In this document: positions 52,601 through 64,000 of the stretch, piece by piece
Layout: every line of letters starts with the position of its first letter
Numbering within the stretch: the first letter of the stretch is position 1
From: Tigriopus japonicus
Lineage: Eukaryota; Arthropoda; Copepoda; Harpacticoida; Harpacticidae
Assembly: GCA_010645155.1 (NCBI GenBank)
Contig: JAAGOF010000071.1
Span: 247,772 to 311,771 of the forward strand
Direction of reading: 5' to 3'
Length of the DNA: 64,000 nucleotides
Translations under genes and position numbers: made by a program
Notes under the pieces: generated by a model
The model's database searches: none
Told to the model about the DNA's origin: nothing
The model's input: only the letters and a program-made list of their open reading frames with translations

Positions 52601-55600
52601 AGAAGGGCTGCTAGAAATTCTCTTCCCCTCTCAATCAATCCTTGAGATGAGAGAAGACCAAGCACAGCCCTGCCTCCGTTCGTTGGTTCGTACTTGGGTA
52701 AACCCAACCAAGCTCTCATATCCCTGATCCCCTTCAGTTGGCACATATAGACACTTGCGGTACTGCCAACTTGAACCTCTTTTCGATCTGGAACTTTGTC
52801 ACACTATGATGAAAATTAGGATCTCAAATGCCGGTACTTAAAAAAATCAAGCTAAATTTGAACGTGTTAGCAAGTTGTTCAATAATTTCCCCGGCTCTCT
52901 TGGCTTAAATCCAATTTTAATTCACCTCTTCAACCCAATATCGATAATCCTTGACACGATTTCTGGTATCGCTTGGGTCTATTATCCCTCCAGTTGCGAA
53001 GCCGTACGCACAGTAGTAGTAGTAGATCTTCAGCCGCCTTGGACAATAACGAAACACGGTGAGAAGAAGCCAACCATGCACCTTCCAAAAGCTAATGGAA
53101 GCAGTGAACCTACTACCAAAGAGAGCTTCTTCCCAAAAAAAGTCAATTTCATGAGGAGAATGGTGGTCAAATAAGAGAACCAGGATCAGAGAGCTGCTCA
53201 ATCGATTTATCTTCCGCGTCTGGCTTTGATCGTCAGCGTGATGAGACACACTCGTTGATCCTCCAATGCTCAAACCAACCTCTGAAGCCTTCTTCGTTCG
53301 TTTTCTTTGTGGTCAGCCAGGCGGGATCAATGTCTTTTCATAACAGAGGCAATCCTCTTCTCATTCTCTGTCCACAGTTCCATTACAAGTGGAACGAAAT
53401 GAGAACACAGTTAGTTTTCTTTTATCTCGTCGACTCGGGGTCCAAACGAAATCGATGTCCGCGCTTCACTTGACCGTTGCCAATGTGATGCTTGTCGTAC
53501 CATGAACTATTATACCGCACATCTTCGAGTGATGCCAACCAGAGCTTGTTACTTGTTACCACCATTAGCAGTCTGGGAAAAAACCATGAATATGACCAAA
53601 TTACTGAATGGAGCTCATGTTGGGCATATTGGCGCCTGACATTAGCGTGGTAGAAAAAGTGCTACCATTCTTCAAGCCCCAGGAGGGCCTCCTCAAATTC
53701 TATTGCACTTCGTGTCATTTTGAAGGCAACTTCGAAGAAAACCAACGTCTGAAATAAACTTTTAGTGTCTCCCATTAGAATTGGGCCAAGTTAGGTATAA
53801 CGTATATGTTCTGTTTCGTTGGGCAAAATATCATCCTGCCCGATGGATGAACGAACCCTGGCGTCAGCTCTTCTCTCGCTGCGATATGAAGAGAAGTTTG
53901 AAATAGTTTTAAAATACCTTCGACAGCCATTAATGTGAGGCGGGTTCGCCATTGACCCACTAAAATACGACACCTTCTCACGCGAGATCAAACTTCAAGT
54001 TTCATTTGAGATGCAATATACAAGCTTTTCTCACGTACAACCAGTATGTAGTCGCACTCCCATGTTCGTTGTGCGTCAGTTCAGAGACTGGGTGAGTGAG
54101 AATCACAGACACACTCGTACGTACTCAGAGAATTGGAGAGAAACAGGGAGGGTAGTGCGTGTTTCCTGCCCTTTATTGGCCAGATTATTCGACCTCGAGC
54201 AAAATATAAAAAATGTATCTGCCATTTGGCGATGAAGACGTTATTGGGCTGGATCATGTGTCCTCATAAATTGGCATCACTATTTATCATTATGCCTGGT
54301 TGATGAGACGTGTTAGTGATCCATATATGGGATCTGATGGCTATCTGGGATCCATTATTCAATTTCAAATATCGGAGTTCATTGCAAAGTTTAAAGTGAA
54401 AAGCGTTTGAACTGCATTCATTTCGACACTAGTCCAAACCTAATCCATGATGGTATCAACATCATGGCTTGGGAGACTGTTTCAAAAGGGTTAAACAGGC
54501 CCGGATAAGAAATCAGGAAAACTCTTCAAGAGCCTCTTATATTGCAAGTTAATAATCTATAATTACGCTCCAGGAGAACGCAAAACTGCGGGTTTATTTC
54601 CCCTACTTAAACTTTGGGATGGTTCTCAAAAAACCGCTCATATGTATCGTGGTGGTTTCTATCTCTGGTTCTTCTTTCACTCATTTTTTCTGTCTCTCTC
54701 GCTCCCTTTATGGCAGGGTTACGTGGAAGTACGAGTAGTAGTCGCCTGGCTTAATTGCGGCAACTGTTTCTCACGACCTTCAAGCAAAGTTGCAACTTGG
54801 GATCTTGAGCAAAGTTGGTGCTACTTTGAGCCAATAAAACAGATGGATATGTCTGCCATGGAGTCTAGTCGTCTTGAACATGTATTTACACAAAATTGTC
54901 GAGTTTACCTCCACTTTGTGTTGGCTAAAACAAACAAACTAGGCAGTGCACTTTGTGTAAGTCCACAACTCAATTCGTTTAGAGCCATTTAAAAGCTGAG
55001 TTGATGCATCAACCAATTTGTGGACAAGCCCAAGCAACTCGAGATGAATATGGAAAGTGTGGAGACCGGTTGTTCAAGGTGAATTCCCTTCAAATGGACC
55101 TTTGACAGCTAACACTTACGAGCAATAATTAGCTGGCAATAAACATAATGCCATGTCGCTCTGACAGAAAAGTGGCTTGAAGGTTTTTTAACGTTAACTG
55201 TGCGAGTACTCCATAGAGTGGGTGAGTGAGTGTGTGAGTAAAGGAGAGGGAGGCAGAGTTCAGAGCTCCTCGTCTTGAAATCTTTCGTAATAACTCGCCA
55301 CAGAAAATTGACCAATTCACATTCCATTGTAACATTCACGACATGCAAATACTAAATGAGGTCCAAAACACCCAATTTGGGGTGACGTGGTAAAACCAAA
55401 AGCCACACAGGAATCTTGTGAACAGAAAAGAAAGACAAATCCTTTCCCACAAACAAATTATCTTACTGCATATTACTGGGAACAATGAGTGGAACAAACG
55501 AATAACTACAACGGATTTATTCAAAATGAGGAAAAGTGAAAGAATAATACGAAGCCATGTGCTAACGACCTGCACAAACACCTTGGGTGATTTGGATGTT

Positions 55601-55904
55601 GAAATGAATTATATTAAAGTACATACTGATAAAAATCACTCTGGCATAAAATCTTCCCGTCCCGTGCAAAACATTTCTCTTCCAATTGGACTCCACACTC
55701 GGTACATTGGACACAGGTGGCGTGCCAAGGCTTGTCCAAAACCGTGGTGACAAATTTATCTTTGATGGACTCGCCGCAACCGACACAACAGATGGGTGCT
55801 GGATGGCTTTTCTCACTTGACATTGAATTAGACACACTTGAAGATGTGGGTGGAGGACTGGCTTCAGGTTCTCCCACTCCACCGCAAAGAATTCCCATTG
55901 TCAT
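43442..55904 (-). CDS. Lim1: Lim1 (Lhx1/5) LIM-homeodomain transcription factor, six exons
   Basis: Joining 55904-55627, 52258-52029, 50190-49873, 49602-49385, 44831-44534 and 43683-43442 gives a 527-residue protein. Every junction has GT-AG ends and compatible phase. LIM1 is at residues 40-90 (C40, C43, H61, C64, C67, C70, C87, D90). LIM2 is at 99-153 (C99, C102, H121, C124, C127, C130, C150, D153). The linker is rich in Ser, Pro and Gln. The homeodomain is at 303-362, with Q352 and N353. The LIM1/LIM2 and homeodomain-splitting introns are at positions I recall from other Lhx1/5 genes, so this is the best candidate for the ancestral locus. Family members act with Ldb/Chi in embryonic patterning, appendage and neuronal specification. 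The ATG at 55904 has A at -3 and an in-frame TAA at 55914-55916. The last exon's end is the least certain part: a donor-like site inside it could lead to a further exon. Confidence 0.9.
44534..44831 (-). CDS. Lim1: Lim1 exon 5 (end of homeodomain and C-terminal region)
   Basis: The acceptor follows a pyrimidine tract ending TTTCCAG. The exon starts with [15 protein letters not shown], completing the DNA-recognition helix and its basic tail. It continues with a Gly/Phe/Arg stretch and then Ser-rich sequence. The donor reads CCAG/GTAAGA at 44533. A weaker donor-like AAG/GTTTCA lies just upstream. Confidence 0.9.
46085..46107. repeat. (CT)n tract inside Lim1 intron 4
   Basis: A dinucleotide run of about nine units. 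On the Lim1-sense strand it reads as GA. Confidence 0.85.
46566..46583. repeat. (CA)n microsatellite inside Lim1 intron 4
   Basis: Nine perfect dinucleotide units. Confidence 0.9.
49385..49602 (-). CDS. Lim1: Lim1 exon 4 (homeodomain positions 1-46)
   Basis: The acceptor ends GTGTTTTAG. The exon encodes a short Gly/acidic lead-in and then the homeodomain through helix 2 into helix 3, stopping exactly after Gln46. The donor is GTAAGT at 49384. A phase-0 intron between homeodomain residues 46 and 47 is a familiar position in LIM-homeodomain genes. Intron 4 is the longest, 4553 bp. Confidence 0.94.
49873..50190 (-). CDS. Lim1: Lim1 exon 3 (acidic then Ser/Pro/Gln linker)
   Basis: The acceptor ends TTATTCGCAG and the donor is GTAAAT at 49872. 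The frame carries an acidic patch followed by Ser-, Pro- and Gln-rich sequence. This low-complexity linker joins LIM2 to the homeodomain and has no fold I recognise. The phases fit both neighbours, which is the main support. Intron 3 is only 270 bp. Confidence 0.82.
50661..50700. repeat. (TTC)/(CT)n tract inside Lim1 intron 2
   Basis: A continuous pyrimidine tract of TTC then CT units, reading as purines in the Lim1 pre-mRNA. Confidence 0.85.
52029..52258 (-). CDS. Lim1: Lim1 exon 2 (LIM domain 2)
   Basis: The acceptor reads CTCTCTCCACAG, and the exon restores the frame as Gln-Arg-Tyr-Gly directly before LIM2. All eight zinc ligands of LIM2 lie in this exon. The donor is GTAAGA starting at 52028. 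Intron 2 is 1838 bp. Confidence 0.92.
55627..55904 (-). CDS. Lim1: Lim1 exon 1 (start codon and LIM domain 1)
   Basis: This exon encodes 92 whole codons plus two bases. A Pro/Ser-rich leader of about 39 residues precedes a complete LIM1 domain. The exon ends just after the last zinc ligand, inside the codon for Gln93, at the donor GTATGT (55626-55621). Intron 1 is 3368 bp. Confidence 0.9.
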
Positions 55905-58222
55905 TCTGAAGGATTATCACTCTCAAATAATTCCAATCAGTGGCCAACTAACCCCAAAAGGTTGATCCAGCTGTTGCCGGTCGCCCGATTGTTGCGATGT
56001 CAACTGTTGCTTGCGCCCCAACCATTCATCATGAGACGATTCAGGCCTACCTTCCTTCCTACGAACGTATGTACTAGCCTCATTCGCCTCGGTCTCCTCC
56101 CGAGTTTAATGAAAGATGCATGCAGCTTTGAGGGCTCGTCTGTCGGTCGGTCTGTCGATAGGCCGAGCGTAGAGCAGAAACACAGAGAGAGAGAGAGGTG
56201 CGAAAGGAAATATGTCGCGATCTTCAAGCTGACAACTCCCGGTGATTGAGTGACGATCGCCAGTCGCGATAAGGATTTGGCGGAGCTCAAGAAAATAAGT
56301 TCTCCCGCTAAAAATTCAGCATGTTCTTGTTGACGAGTTGGCGCAGGCGCGTCCGTCTCTCGTGCGTTCTCCGAGGAAAGAAAAGCGACTCGCTCCTGGA
56401 TTCCCGGAGGACTGGCTACTGAAGGAGAAGAACACGAAGACGACGACGATGTGGAGGAAGAGCAGAGGAGAGGCCACCAACCGACGGAGCTGGCCACTTC
56501 CATAGCGACGACCACGCGAGATTTCTCTCAAGAAAGTGCATGGGATCCACGCTCCAAGACACAGCTTGGTGGTCCGATCACGGCCAAGGTGAGCATGAGG
56601 TGCCACAAAAGAAGAGAGGAGGAGGAAGAGCGAGAATAAAACGGTACAAGACTAAGACGGTAACAGAGAGAGAGAGGGATAGAAGAGAAGGAGGAGTCAG
56701 ATAGCATCTTTACACCACCCAACCGGTGGGCCAGTCAACTCACCAGCTTACCTACCGGCATAGGCCCAGATTCTTCCTTTTTCTGTTTGGTTGTCGTCTT
56801 CTCTCTCTGATGATCACTTCTCATGGCCAAGAAGATCCTCTCTGGGGTTCGTGAGGAAAGAGACGAAAAGAATTCTATTTACTCAGAGACACGATATTGC
56901 TTCTTCTCATTCACGTGAGATGTAGTTTCTCGGCAAGGAACTCTTCGCAAGTTTTTGAATTGTAACAACGGCAAGAGGGACAGAGAGCGAATATTGTTTC
57001 TTCAATCTTGAGGCAGAGCTAAAGGAAAAGAACTACGAGAAAAAAGGGAACTCAACAGATAGAAAGGACCACAACCACATGAATGAGACAGAGAAGAATG
57101 GAAATGATTGCATGATGTTCTCTCGAAGTGTCGTGAATGGTTTCCTGGGTGCAAAAACAAAAATGACACAAACGTTGGTCCAAGTCTTCGTGCACCAATG
57201 TTGTCTAAGCAAAAGAAACCATACCAAAAGCTCTGTATATGGTATAATTCTCTGGCTGTTGAGAGCATCCTCCTTTGATTGTGTATTCATTTAATTTGTC
57301 GGGGCTCTGTTTGGAAATGTCATCAAGAACTTTTTCCAAGGGATGAAGAACCATGAACTTTTGTCATGTCATATTTTTATGGTTGATTATTCAGCCAGAC
57401 GTTTGATTTTCAACCATGGGACCATGATGCTCTTTCCAAATAATGGAACAAGAGTTTTGGTGACATTTCAGTCACATTGCAGCGATCGAGCAAAGTCAAG
57501 GAAAATATAGAAAATTATCGTCTAAAAAGGAACCGTTTTAAAATTGAGAGCTTGGATCAACCAAAAATATACATAGCAAGAACAGTGAGTGTATGATTTG
57601 ACATTCTTGATCACACCTAGGTCCAACTTCTGAAAGCTAACACATCGTGTGTACAACATGCAAGAACATGAGCCTATCGAACCACTGTATACGGACGAGC
57701 CGTTGATGAAAAACGATCGGTCAAAGTTTCATTGTAATCCACCCGAGAACACGTCGTGTGAAAGTTGTAATTAAGTTGACCCCAACGAGCTCACATTTCA
57801 CCCTCCCCATGAATATTGTCAAGTTGGAAGCCTCGAGTGATCAGGGACTTGACTTCGTCGTCATTGTCGTCTTCCTCGCTTTCGACATCATCCTTTGCCT
57901 CTACCAAAACACAAACATGAACTTCCCCCTCCTCTTGCATAAGCTTGGACGTGCATCAGCATGCCCTGAAAGATATTCCCAATCTTTCTTCTCATCTGGA
58001 CAGTTCCTACGACGGGTATGTATACGGGTGTATGTATGTACAGTGCATACTAAGCTGGCCAACCCCGCTACACAGTACAGTATTGTCTAGGGCGAGGGTG
58101 ACACGTGTTGGAATAATTTGTGGGCGTCTCTGGAACAGATTTGACTTTGAAACTTGACACCCTTCCGTTGCATGGGACAAAGAGGGCAGTGCTTTGAGTG
58201 AGCTAGTGGACTACCAAGGAGA

Positions 58223-58249
58223 GGATGATTATGATGATGATGATGATGT
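58223..58249. repeat. (GAT)n microsatellite
   Basis: About eight trinucleotide units with one interruption. Confidence 0.88.
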
Positions 58250-60631
58250 TGGTTGGACAGTATTTGTGATGAATGCAATTGAGGATTCCCTGGGAGTAAA
58301 TAGCCCTTCATGGGAACGAAAGAACCTAAGATGAAAAGAAATGTTGAGATGGAAACGTCAGAAACAGGTCCGTTTCTTCTCCGAAAACTCGACTGATGCA
58401 GGGTACCTTGATGTGGGGCACCCGGGATGAAAGTACAGATATGCAATTTACCATTACAATATCTGCCTTTGGCAAGTTGCCATTGATCTATGTAACGAAG
58501 GGACAAAACACCAGATTAAACCGAGCACCGAGTGTAAAGGTTTACATGAACCCTATGATCAAGGTCTAAGATCCCAATGTATTGGACAATTTGTGGTGTT
58601 TGCATTTTGAAATGGGGGGTGTTGTGAAACAGAGAAAGAGAGTCTACGCATGTACATTCAATTCTCATCGTCATTCTCGGGAATGGCTTCGAGCAATTGC
58701 CTGGTCATGGAGTTGAAGAAATGGATTTCAGAAATGATCAATGGACGCGGAATTGATTAAGTTTGTGCCTTCGGGTGAGTTCGTCGTAATGTGTTCAGCA
58801 AATTTCATTCATACTTCAACTGCGGTTGACTTTGGTGAGAAATCTGGTTTGTTTCCAGCTTAACCACGATCACAAACTTCGGCGGCTTTCGGACTTCTTG
58901 CAACACAACCATTCATTCCATTACCTCATTATTTAGAAAGACGTGTGCATTAAACTGCGTGTTAGAAAAACAAACAAACGTGTGCGCCTTGCGATGCTAT
59001 CAACGCTACACCCGTGTACCAAATGAAGTACCATTGCATGAACTGCCAATTGCTTCTCGATTCTCTTGGGACTTGAGGCAAACCCACATGGAATCATGAA
59101 AAGCAGTGTTCCCATAAAGATCTCCTTGGACGTTCAGAAAGGGCTTGGGAGTTCAGTTCAGTTCACGAGTCCATGTTCCTACTCCACTGCAGTGGTATAT
59201 TCATTCGAGCTACTACTTTTTTCAAGTTAGGAGCCACCCAGTATGACTAAATTTGGACCATGGGGAAAATGATTTGTGAACGAGGGGAACATGGCAAATG
59301 CAATTCGCCATGTCGTCCTACGTCCTCCAGCCATTGGTGCTTTGAGTACGGCAAGCACAGTCCTCTTGGCAATCTTGGTACTTGGACAAAATACGAAGTG
59401 TTCGTTTTCCACAGTGCTTAGTCGTATGCGTACAGTATATGGAGTGCTGTGTGCTCGATGGCTCGTTTGTTCTATTTCTTTCGTCGGATGGCGTGCTGCC
59501 ATGCATGCTAACAGTTCAAACCATCTGGGGGAGCTTGGACCTGAGCAAGCAAAGCTATCAAACCAACTAATCAACATATCAAGTGGTCGCTCCCGTCGAC
59601 AAGACTGGATAATAGTATAACTTGAATAAAACCTTCCCCTGGGAGCTCATATCAGAGAGAAAATATGACCATCCTATGACACAGTAATCAAGAGGTAGGT
59701 ACCGAATGAGTCCTTGGTTCAACAACCACGTTTATACACCACCATCACCATCATCATTCTCTATTCTAAGTAAACCCGAAATGGCCTCATAATTTCCCCA
59801 GAGACTAGGGAACAAAAATTTGTTATGAATGTGGTGGTGGACCTTGGTTTGAGGGATTATTTCGTGATTGCCTGGCATATGGCCGAAAGACAAACAAAAG
59901 CTTCAAGTGAAATAGGAGCCAATCTAAATAAACACTAAACAGTTTGGCCGCCCTGATCTGACCTGGTTGGAACGACTCGGTCCCCTTAGCGAACTTGGCT
60001 TGATGGTCTTGCGGTTAGAAAGATCTATGAGCTTACAATTTATATGTTACCTTTTGCATGCTCTTCAGCATAGTTGGCGCATTCGAAAATCATATTCGTT
60101 TTTTGCACGCCCCATGCAAAGTCTGCCAACAAATTGTAAAACAATTGTCGTTCCGAGACCAGTTTGAATCAACACCATGACCCTTAAAGTCTGATGTTAG
60201 TTTGTCACGAAAGACTCAATTCCTTAATGTGAATACTGGTTGATGAAGGTTGAGCCATTCACAGGTTGCCCTGCCCCTTTGGAAACATTAGGTATGTTTT
60301 CTTTCGCAAAAATAATTTAGGAAAGGGAACCTCAATCCTGCGTGGAACCGACTTATGTTTTATCCATCCTCATATTTTTGCGAGTTCAATTTACATAAGC
60401 TTCATTTTCATCAAAGAGCAATTGAGGTTTGAGACTGTTCACCCTCATTTTCGTCCCATTCCTCTCTACTCTCCAAAACGGATACCTCGGAGGCTGGTTC
60501 TCATCTCCAACTGCCATTCATGGTCGGTTGTGTTCCTCGAGTCGCTTGTCTCGCCCTATCCGGACGGAGGAGCATTTCTGAAGGGTTCTCAACTTGACTT
60601 GCTTCCCCTCAAGCCACAAAGACCCGCAAGC

Positions 60632-60726
60632 GCACACACACACACACACATATCCTGGGACCACAGAAGGAAACAGGGAGAGAGAGAGAGATACATACGC
60701 ACACTCACTCAGTCAGTCAGTCAGTC
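60632..60726. repeat. Cluster of (CA)n, (GA)n and (TCAG)n microsatellites
   Basis: Three different simple repeats lie within about 95 bases: CA at 60632-60650, GA at about 60677-60691 and TCAG at about 60709-60726. Confidence 0.88.
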
Positions 60727-63494
60727 CACAGAGGTTCCTTCTTTTCCTTGCTTGTCTTTACTCTTCAAAAGCTTATCTTCAAGTTCCATTCTCTCTTTCC
60801 TCTCTGTTCCATGGACAAACTCGACAGAATCGGCAGCTCCATCGACAGCTGAGAGAGCGGGATAACCTCGAGTAGCAGGCATCAGCTGACGGCCAAATGT
60901 AGAAAAGATCCCCTCAAGGGACTCAAACCCCGGTTCTTATCTGGAATCGTCAGTTGGTGCCATAGCAGTCATTGGTGTTGAGGGGGAAACGGGAACTCAC
61001 GACGGACCTGATATATGTAGTGAGCTGAGTTTGGCCGGCTCATGTATGTATGTCTTACTGTGTGTCTTTCTATTTGGAATTGTGTTGTTGAGAATGAAAA
61101 AGATACATTGCAGTTTCGTAGAGCTATTTTTGGAACCGTTGGCAATTCAAGTTCAAATGGCGGTCTGCTAAGGGCACGTGGTCTGGGTCATATTTTTTCT
61201 CAAGGTGCTGAGTTGGTAACCCTTTGTAACTAAAAAGAAAATTGTTATATGGCATTGAATAATCAGGTCAACCACTCGATTGACCTCATTCACTTGGACC
61301 TCTGATCAGCGTTGTTATTTCGTCTGTACATAATACAGAGTAAATGGTGCAAGGATTCAATCAACGTGTGCCTAATCATAGGCTCTTATGCCATCAAATA
61401 TGTGGTTGAGGTCCCGGGGAAATCATTGGCTTTCAAAGGTTACAGACATCATAGCGGACAGACGATCACGTTAATCCCTATAATCATCGTGCGTGGTGAG
61501 CTTCGGACTAGCCAAATTCTCAGCTTTGTCTCGAACTAAGGATTGTTTTATTTACGTGTGTGATAGTTTCAAATTTGGTGCAGGTTAATCAATCCACTTA
61601 ATATCAGTAGTCAAACTAATCTTGTTTATGTAATGTAGAAATTGTATTGAAATTGTCACCTGATAACCAATTGAATCAATCAAAGGCTGACAGGCTCATT
61701 CTAGAAGACGGATTCATCGTTCTTTCCATTTGTCTGCCCTTCCTAATTTATCAAAAGTTTTTATCGCTTTACTTACCTCATGCATGCATTCATTCGTTGG
61801 TCCCAGTCGTCATTCAACCCTTTGGCAGAAATCAAGTAACCTGTTTAGTAAGCAGACTTCTTCTACCCAGTCAGATTTCTCCCAGCCATTCTATGAACCA
61901 CTACAAACACACTCACACAAGTCCACCACTGTATAGTGAACACGAGCCCTGTGCAAATGTCATTTAATATTGATGATATCGTGTCCTCGAGCATTCCTCC
62001 TGGAATATTCGTGGAACTTGGAAATAGGAAAACTGGAGCCAAAAGGGAAATGAATGGATCCCTAGAGCCTACGAGGACGGAGCCTTATTTTATTTGCCTC
62101 AAACAACGATATATTCCCAAACATTGAATCGCAACTCATGGTGTTCCTCAGTTATTTTGTTATTTAAGAGAAAGTGACAAAAAATAAATGTCTTCTCCAA
62201 TGTGATTTCCAATGATTTTTACATGCAATCATGAACTTGCAACGTGCCCCCGACTTACTGGGGTTGAAATAACAAGAGGCATTGGAACAAATAATGAAAA
62301 GGGGTGGGAACACAGGGAACTTCCAACAGTGTTTCAACGACGACATCAAGGTGTACGATCCCTCGTTGTACTTTAGCGAGAACAAAGTTACAACAAGAAG
62401 ACACGAACTAAATTCACAGCCCGGAATAATTGAACTGCACCTCATCATGTCAATGAAAAAAAAGCACGACCAACCTGCAGCTCCTGAGGTTGACTTAGGT
62501 TAACAAAGGTGATTGATAGGGTTACCAAGAGGATGAATGATCCCTTTCAGCTGATTTTCTTTGGTGGTACCGGTTCATGTTAGAACACATATACTGCATA
62601 ACCTTTGATTCAAACTTAGAAAGAGATATTCTCTGAAAATTGTACATCAAACAGTAAATCGCTCCAATGAATGAAATCGTGCAAGAAAAGGGTAAAATTT
62701 ATTTTCGTTAGTTAACACTTTAAGTAGAATGTTGGGATCATTAAGAAGGATAATTTGATTAGGCTAAATTACAATGCAAATTTTATCCGAATGGCACTAC
62801 AATAGTATTTACATTTTTTTCAACACACACACCTTTTTTCTATCGTATAAAAGCAAGTCACTGTTTTTTATTTCTAAATATGGAAATAACACAATCATCG
62901 ATTACTTTATAGAGATGAGGCGACCCTGACGGTTGGAACTAAATGCCAACTAATAAAAGAAGGCCAAAAGGAACATTCCCACTTAAAAGGCAAATTTGTC
63001 AACAATCCTCCATGACGGTTCCATAATTGAAGGATTAATATTTGATGTGGAAAATTCGACGCTCTTTTTGGAAACTGAATCACCGTGGTGAAATTGAAAC
63101 GAGGACTAAGCATTGTTAGCAGTCCCCTTTTGTCATCCTCGAAATTGAAGAAAGAGAAGTGCATCTAAGATGCTCAGAATGTGTTAGAAAAGATATTGGT
63201 TCGAACACGTCTATGCTGCAGTATTTCATTGTTCCCTGGCTGGTTTCCCTTGGGGGCGAAGAACACATCCCTTGTTGTTCGTTCTCACAAATAACAGAGT
63301 TGCTTCCACCAAATCTCCAGAGTATTTTCTTCTCTATCATTGGATCGGAAACCATGGAATACAGTTATTGTAAGTTCAGCGGCACATACCAGTGGATTGT
63401 ATGAGCTGTGTAGGTAAAATGATGCTTCCCACAAGAGTCCTTTCACAACTTTTTCATCCCTATGAACACGGTGCTAGATTCTTTCATCATTTCA

Positions 63495-63599
63495 NNNNNN
63501 NNNNNNNNNNNNNNNNNNNNNNNNNNNNNNNNNNNNNNNNNNNNNNNNNNNNNNNNNNNNNNNNNNNNNNNNNNNNNNNNNNNNNNNNNNNNNNNNNNN
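63495..63599. other. Assembly gap (105 N) with duplicated flanks
   Basis: The bases before the gap (about 63427-63494) and after it (63600 to about 63671) are the same sequence. They differ by two substitutions and a 4-base CTAG insertion in the second copy. This looks like two alleles placed side by side. Confidence 0.97.
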
Positions 63600-64000
63600 T
63601 CCCACAAGAGCCCTTTCACAACTTTTTCATCCTTATGAACACGGTGCTAGCTAGATTCTTTCATCATTTCACAAGAAAGGCTTATTCTGACACGACACTT
63701 CTTCAAACCAAGGAACCTCTTTCGCTTTGATGTTGTCCCGGCATTTTCTCTTCTTCTTCTCCTTCTTCTCTTTCTGGCTGTCTTCTTTCTCCTCTTTTTT
63801 TTCCTTCTGGTTCTGTAATGAGGTAATCTAAATGCATGATCTGTTGATATCAGCTATTAATCTGACGATTGTTGCACGCGCGGTTGCCTCCTTCCAAGAT
63901 TTGTTTTGGCTGTCTTTCACGAGAAATGCAATTCCAACCACTCTGATGGGTCTTCCTCAATCCAATAATTTAGATTTCATTGATCGTTGATCACACCTCG

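Larger units (their letters stand above)
55905..64000. other. Region upstream of Lim1 without a supported gene
   Basis: This should include the Lim1 promoter. A strand-skewed tract of GA and CT runs covers about 56130-56720. The 199-residue frame at 60266-60865 crosses CA, GA and TCAG repeats and is not credible. One assembly gap lies near the end. No gene family or RNA gene was recognised. Confidence 0.55.

Noticed and set aside
56000..56515. 171-residue - strand frame upstream of Lim1
   Set aside because: It is Ser-rich low-complexity sequence over a skewed tract, with no splice link to Lim1 exon 1, whose ATG is preceded by an in-frame stop.
60266..60865. 199-residue + strand frame
   Set aside because: It runs through CA, GA and TCAG microsatellites and has no recognisable domain.
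60900..60990. tRNA-like B-box (GGTTTGAGTCC) on the - strand
   Set aside because: There is no A-box at the right distance and the flanking bases do not form a cloverleaf.

Overview
The window looks like a gene-poor stretch of an invertebrate nuclear genome. It has long AT-leaning non-coding tracts, many microsatellites, spliced genes with GT-AG introns and two assembly gaps. Protein features suggest an arthropod. A crustacean such as a copepod is my weak guess; nothing in the sequence proves the species. The only genes I can support are three LIM-homeodomain transcription factor genes, all of the Lhx1/5 (Lim1) class.

Layout. Positions 1-8674 hold no recognisable gene, only microsatellites and purine/pyrimidine-skewed tracts. 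An intronless LIM-HD gene (here copy A) is on the + strand at 8675-9952. About 25.7 kb without a supported gene follows (9953-35691), including a gap at 27109-27148. A second intronless LIM-HD gene (copy B) is on the - strand at 35779-36867. A six-exon gene on the - strand, 55904 to 43442, reads as canonical Lim1; all five of its introns have GT-AG ends and the reading phase closes perfectly. From 55905 to 64000 there is no supported gene, and a second gap lies at 63495-63599.

Relationships. The homeodomains of A and B match at 58 of 60 residues. They match Lim1 at 50 and 52 of 60 respectively (counted by eye). All three share residues that I recall as atypical for Lhx1/5, which points to duplication within this lineage. 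A and B lack every intron found in Lim1, including the one inside homeodomain helix 3. They have clearly diverged in the LIM domains and share a C-terminal proline motif with each other. The simplest story is that an intronless copy of Lim1 arose locally, was duplicated again, and both copies have been kept under strong selection on DNA binding while their partner-binding LIM domains changed. All three proteins should be nuclear and could recognise similar DNA sites, so competition or division of labour between them is plausible but unproven.
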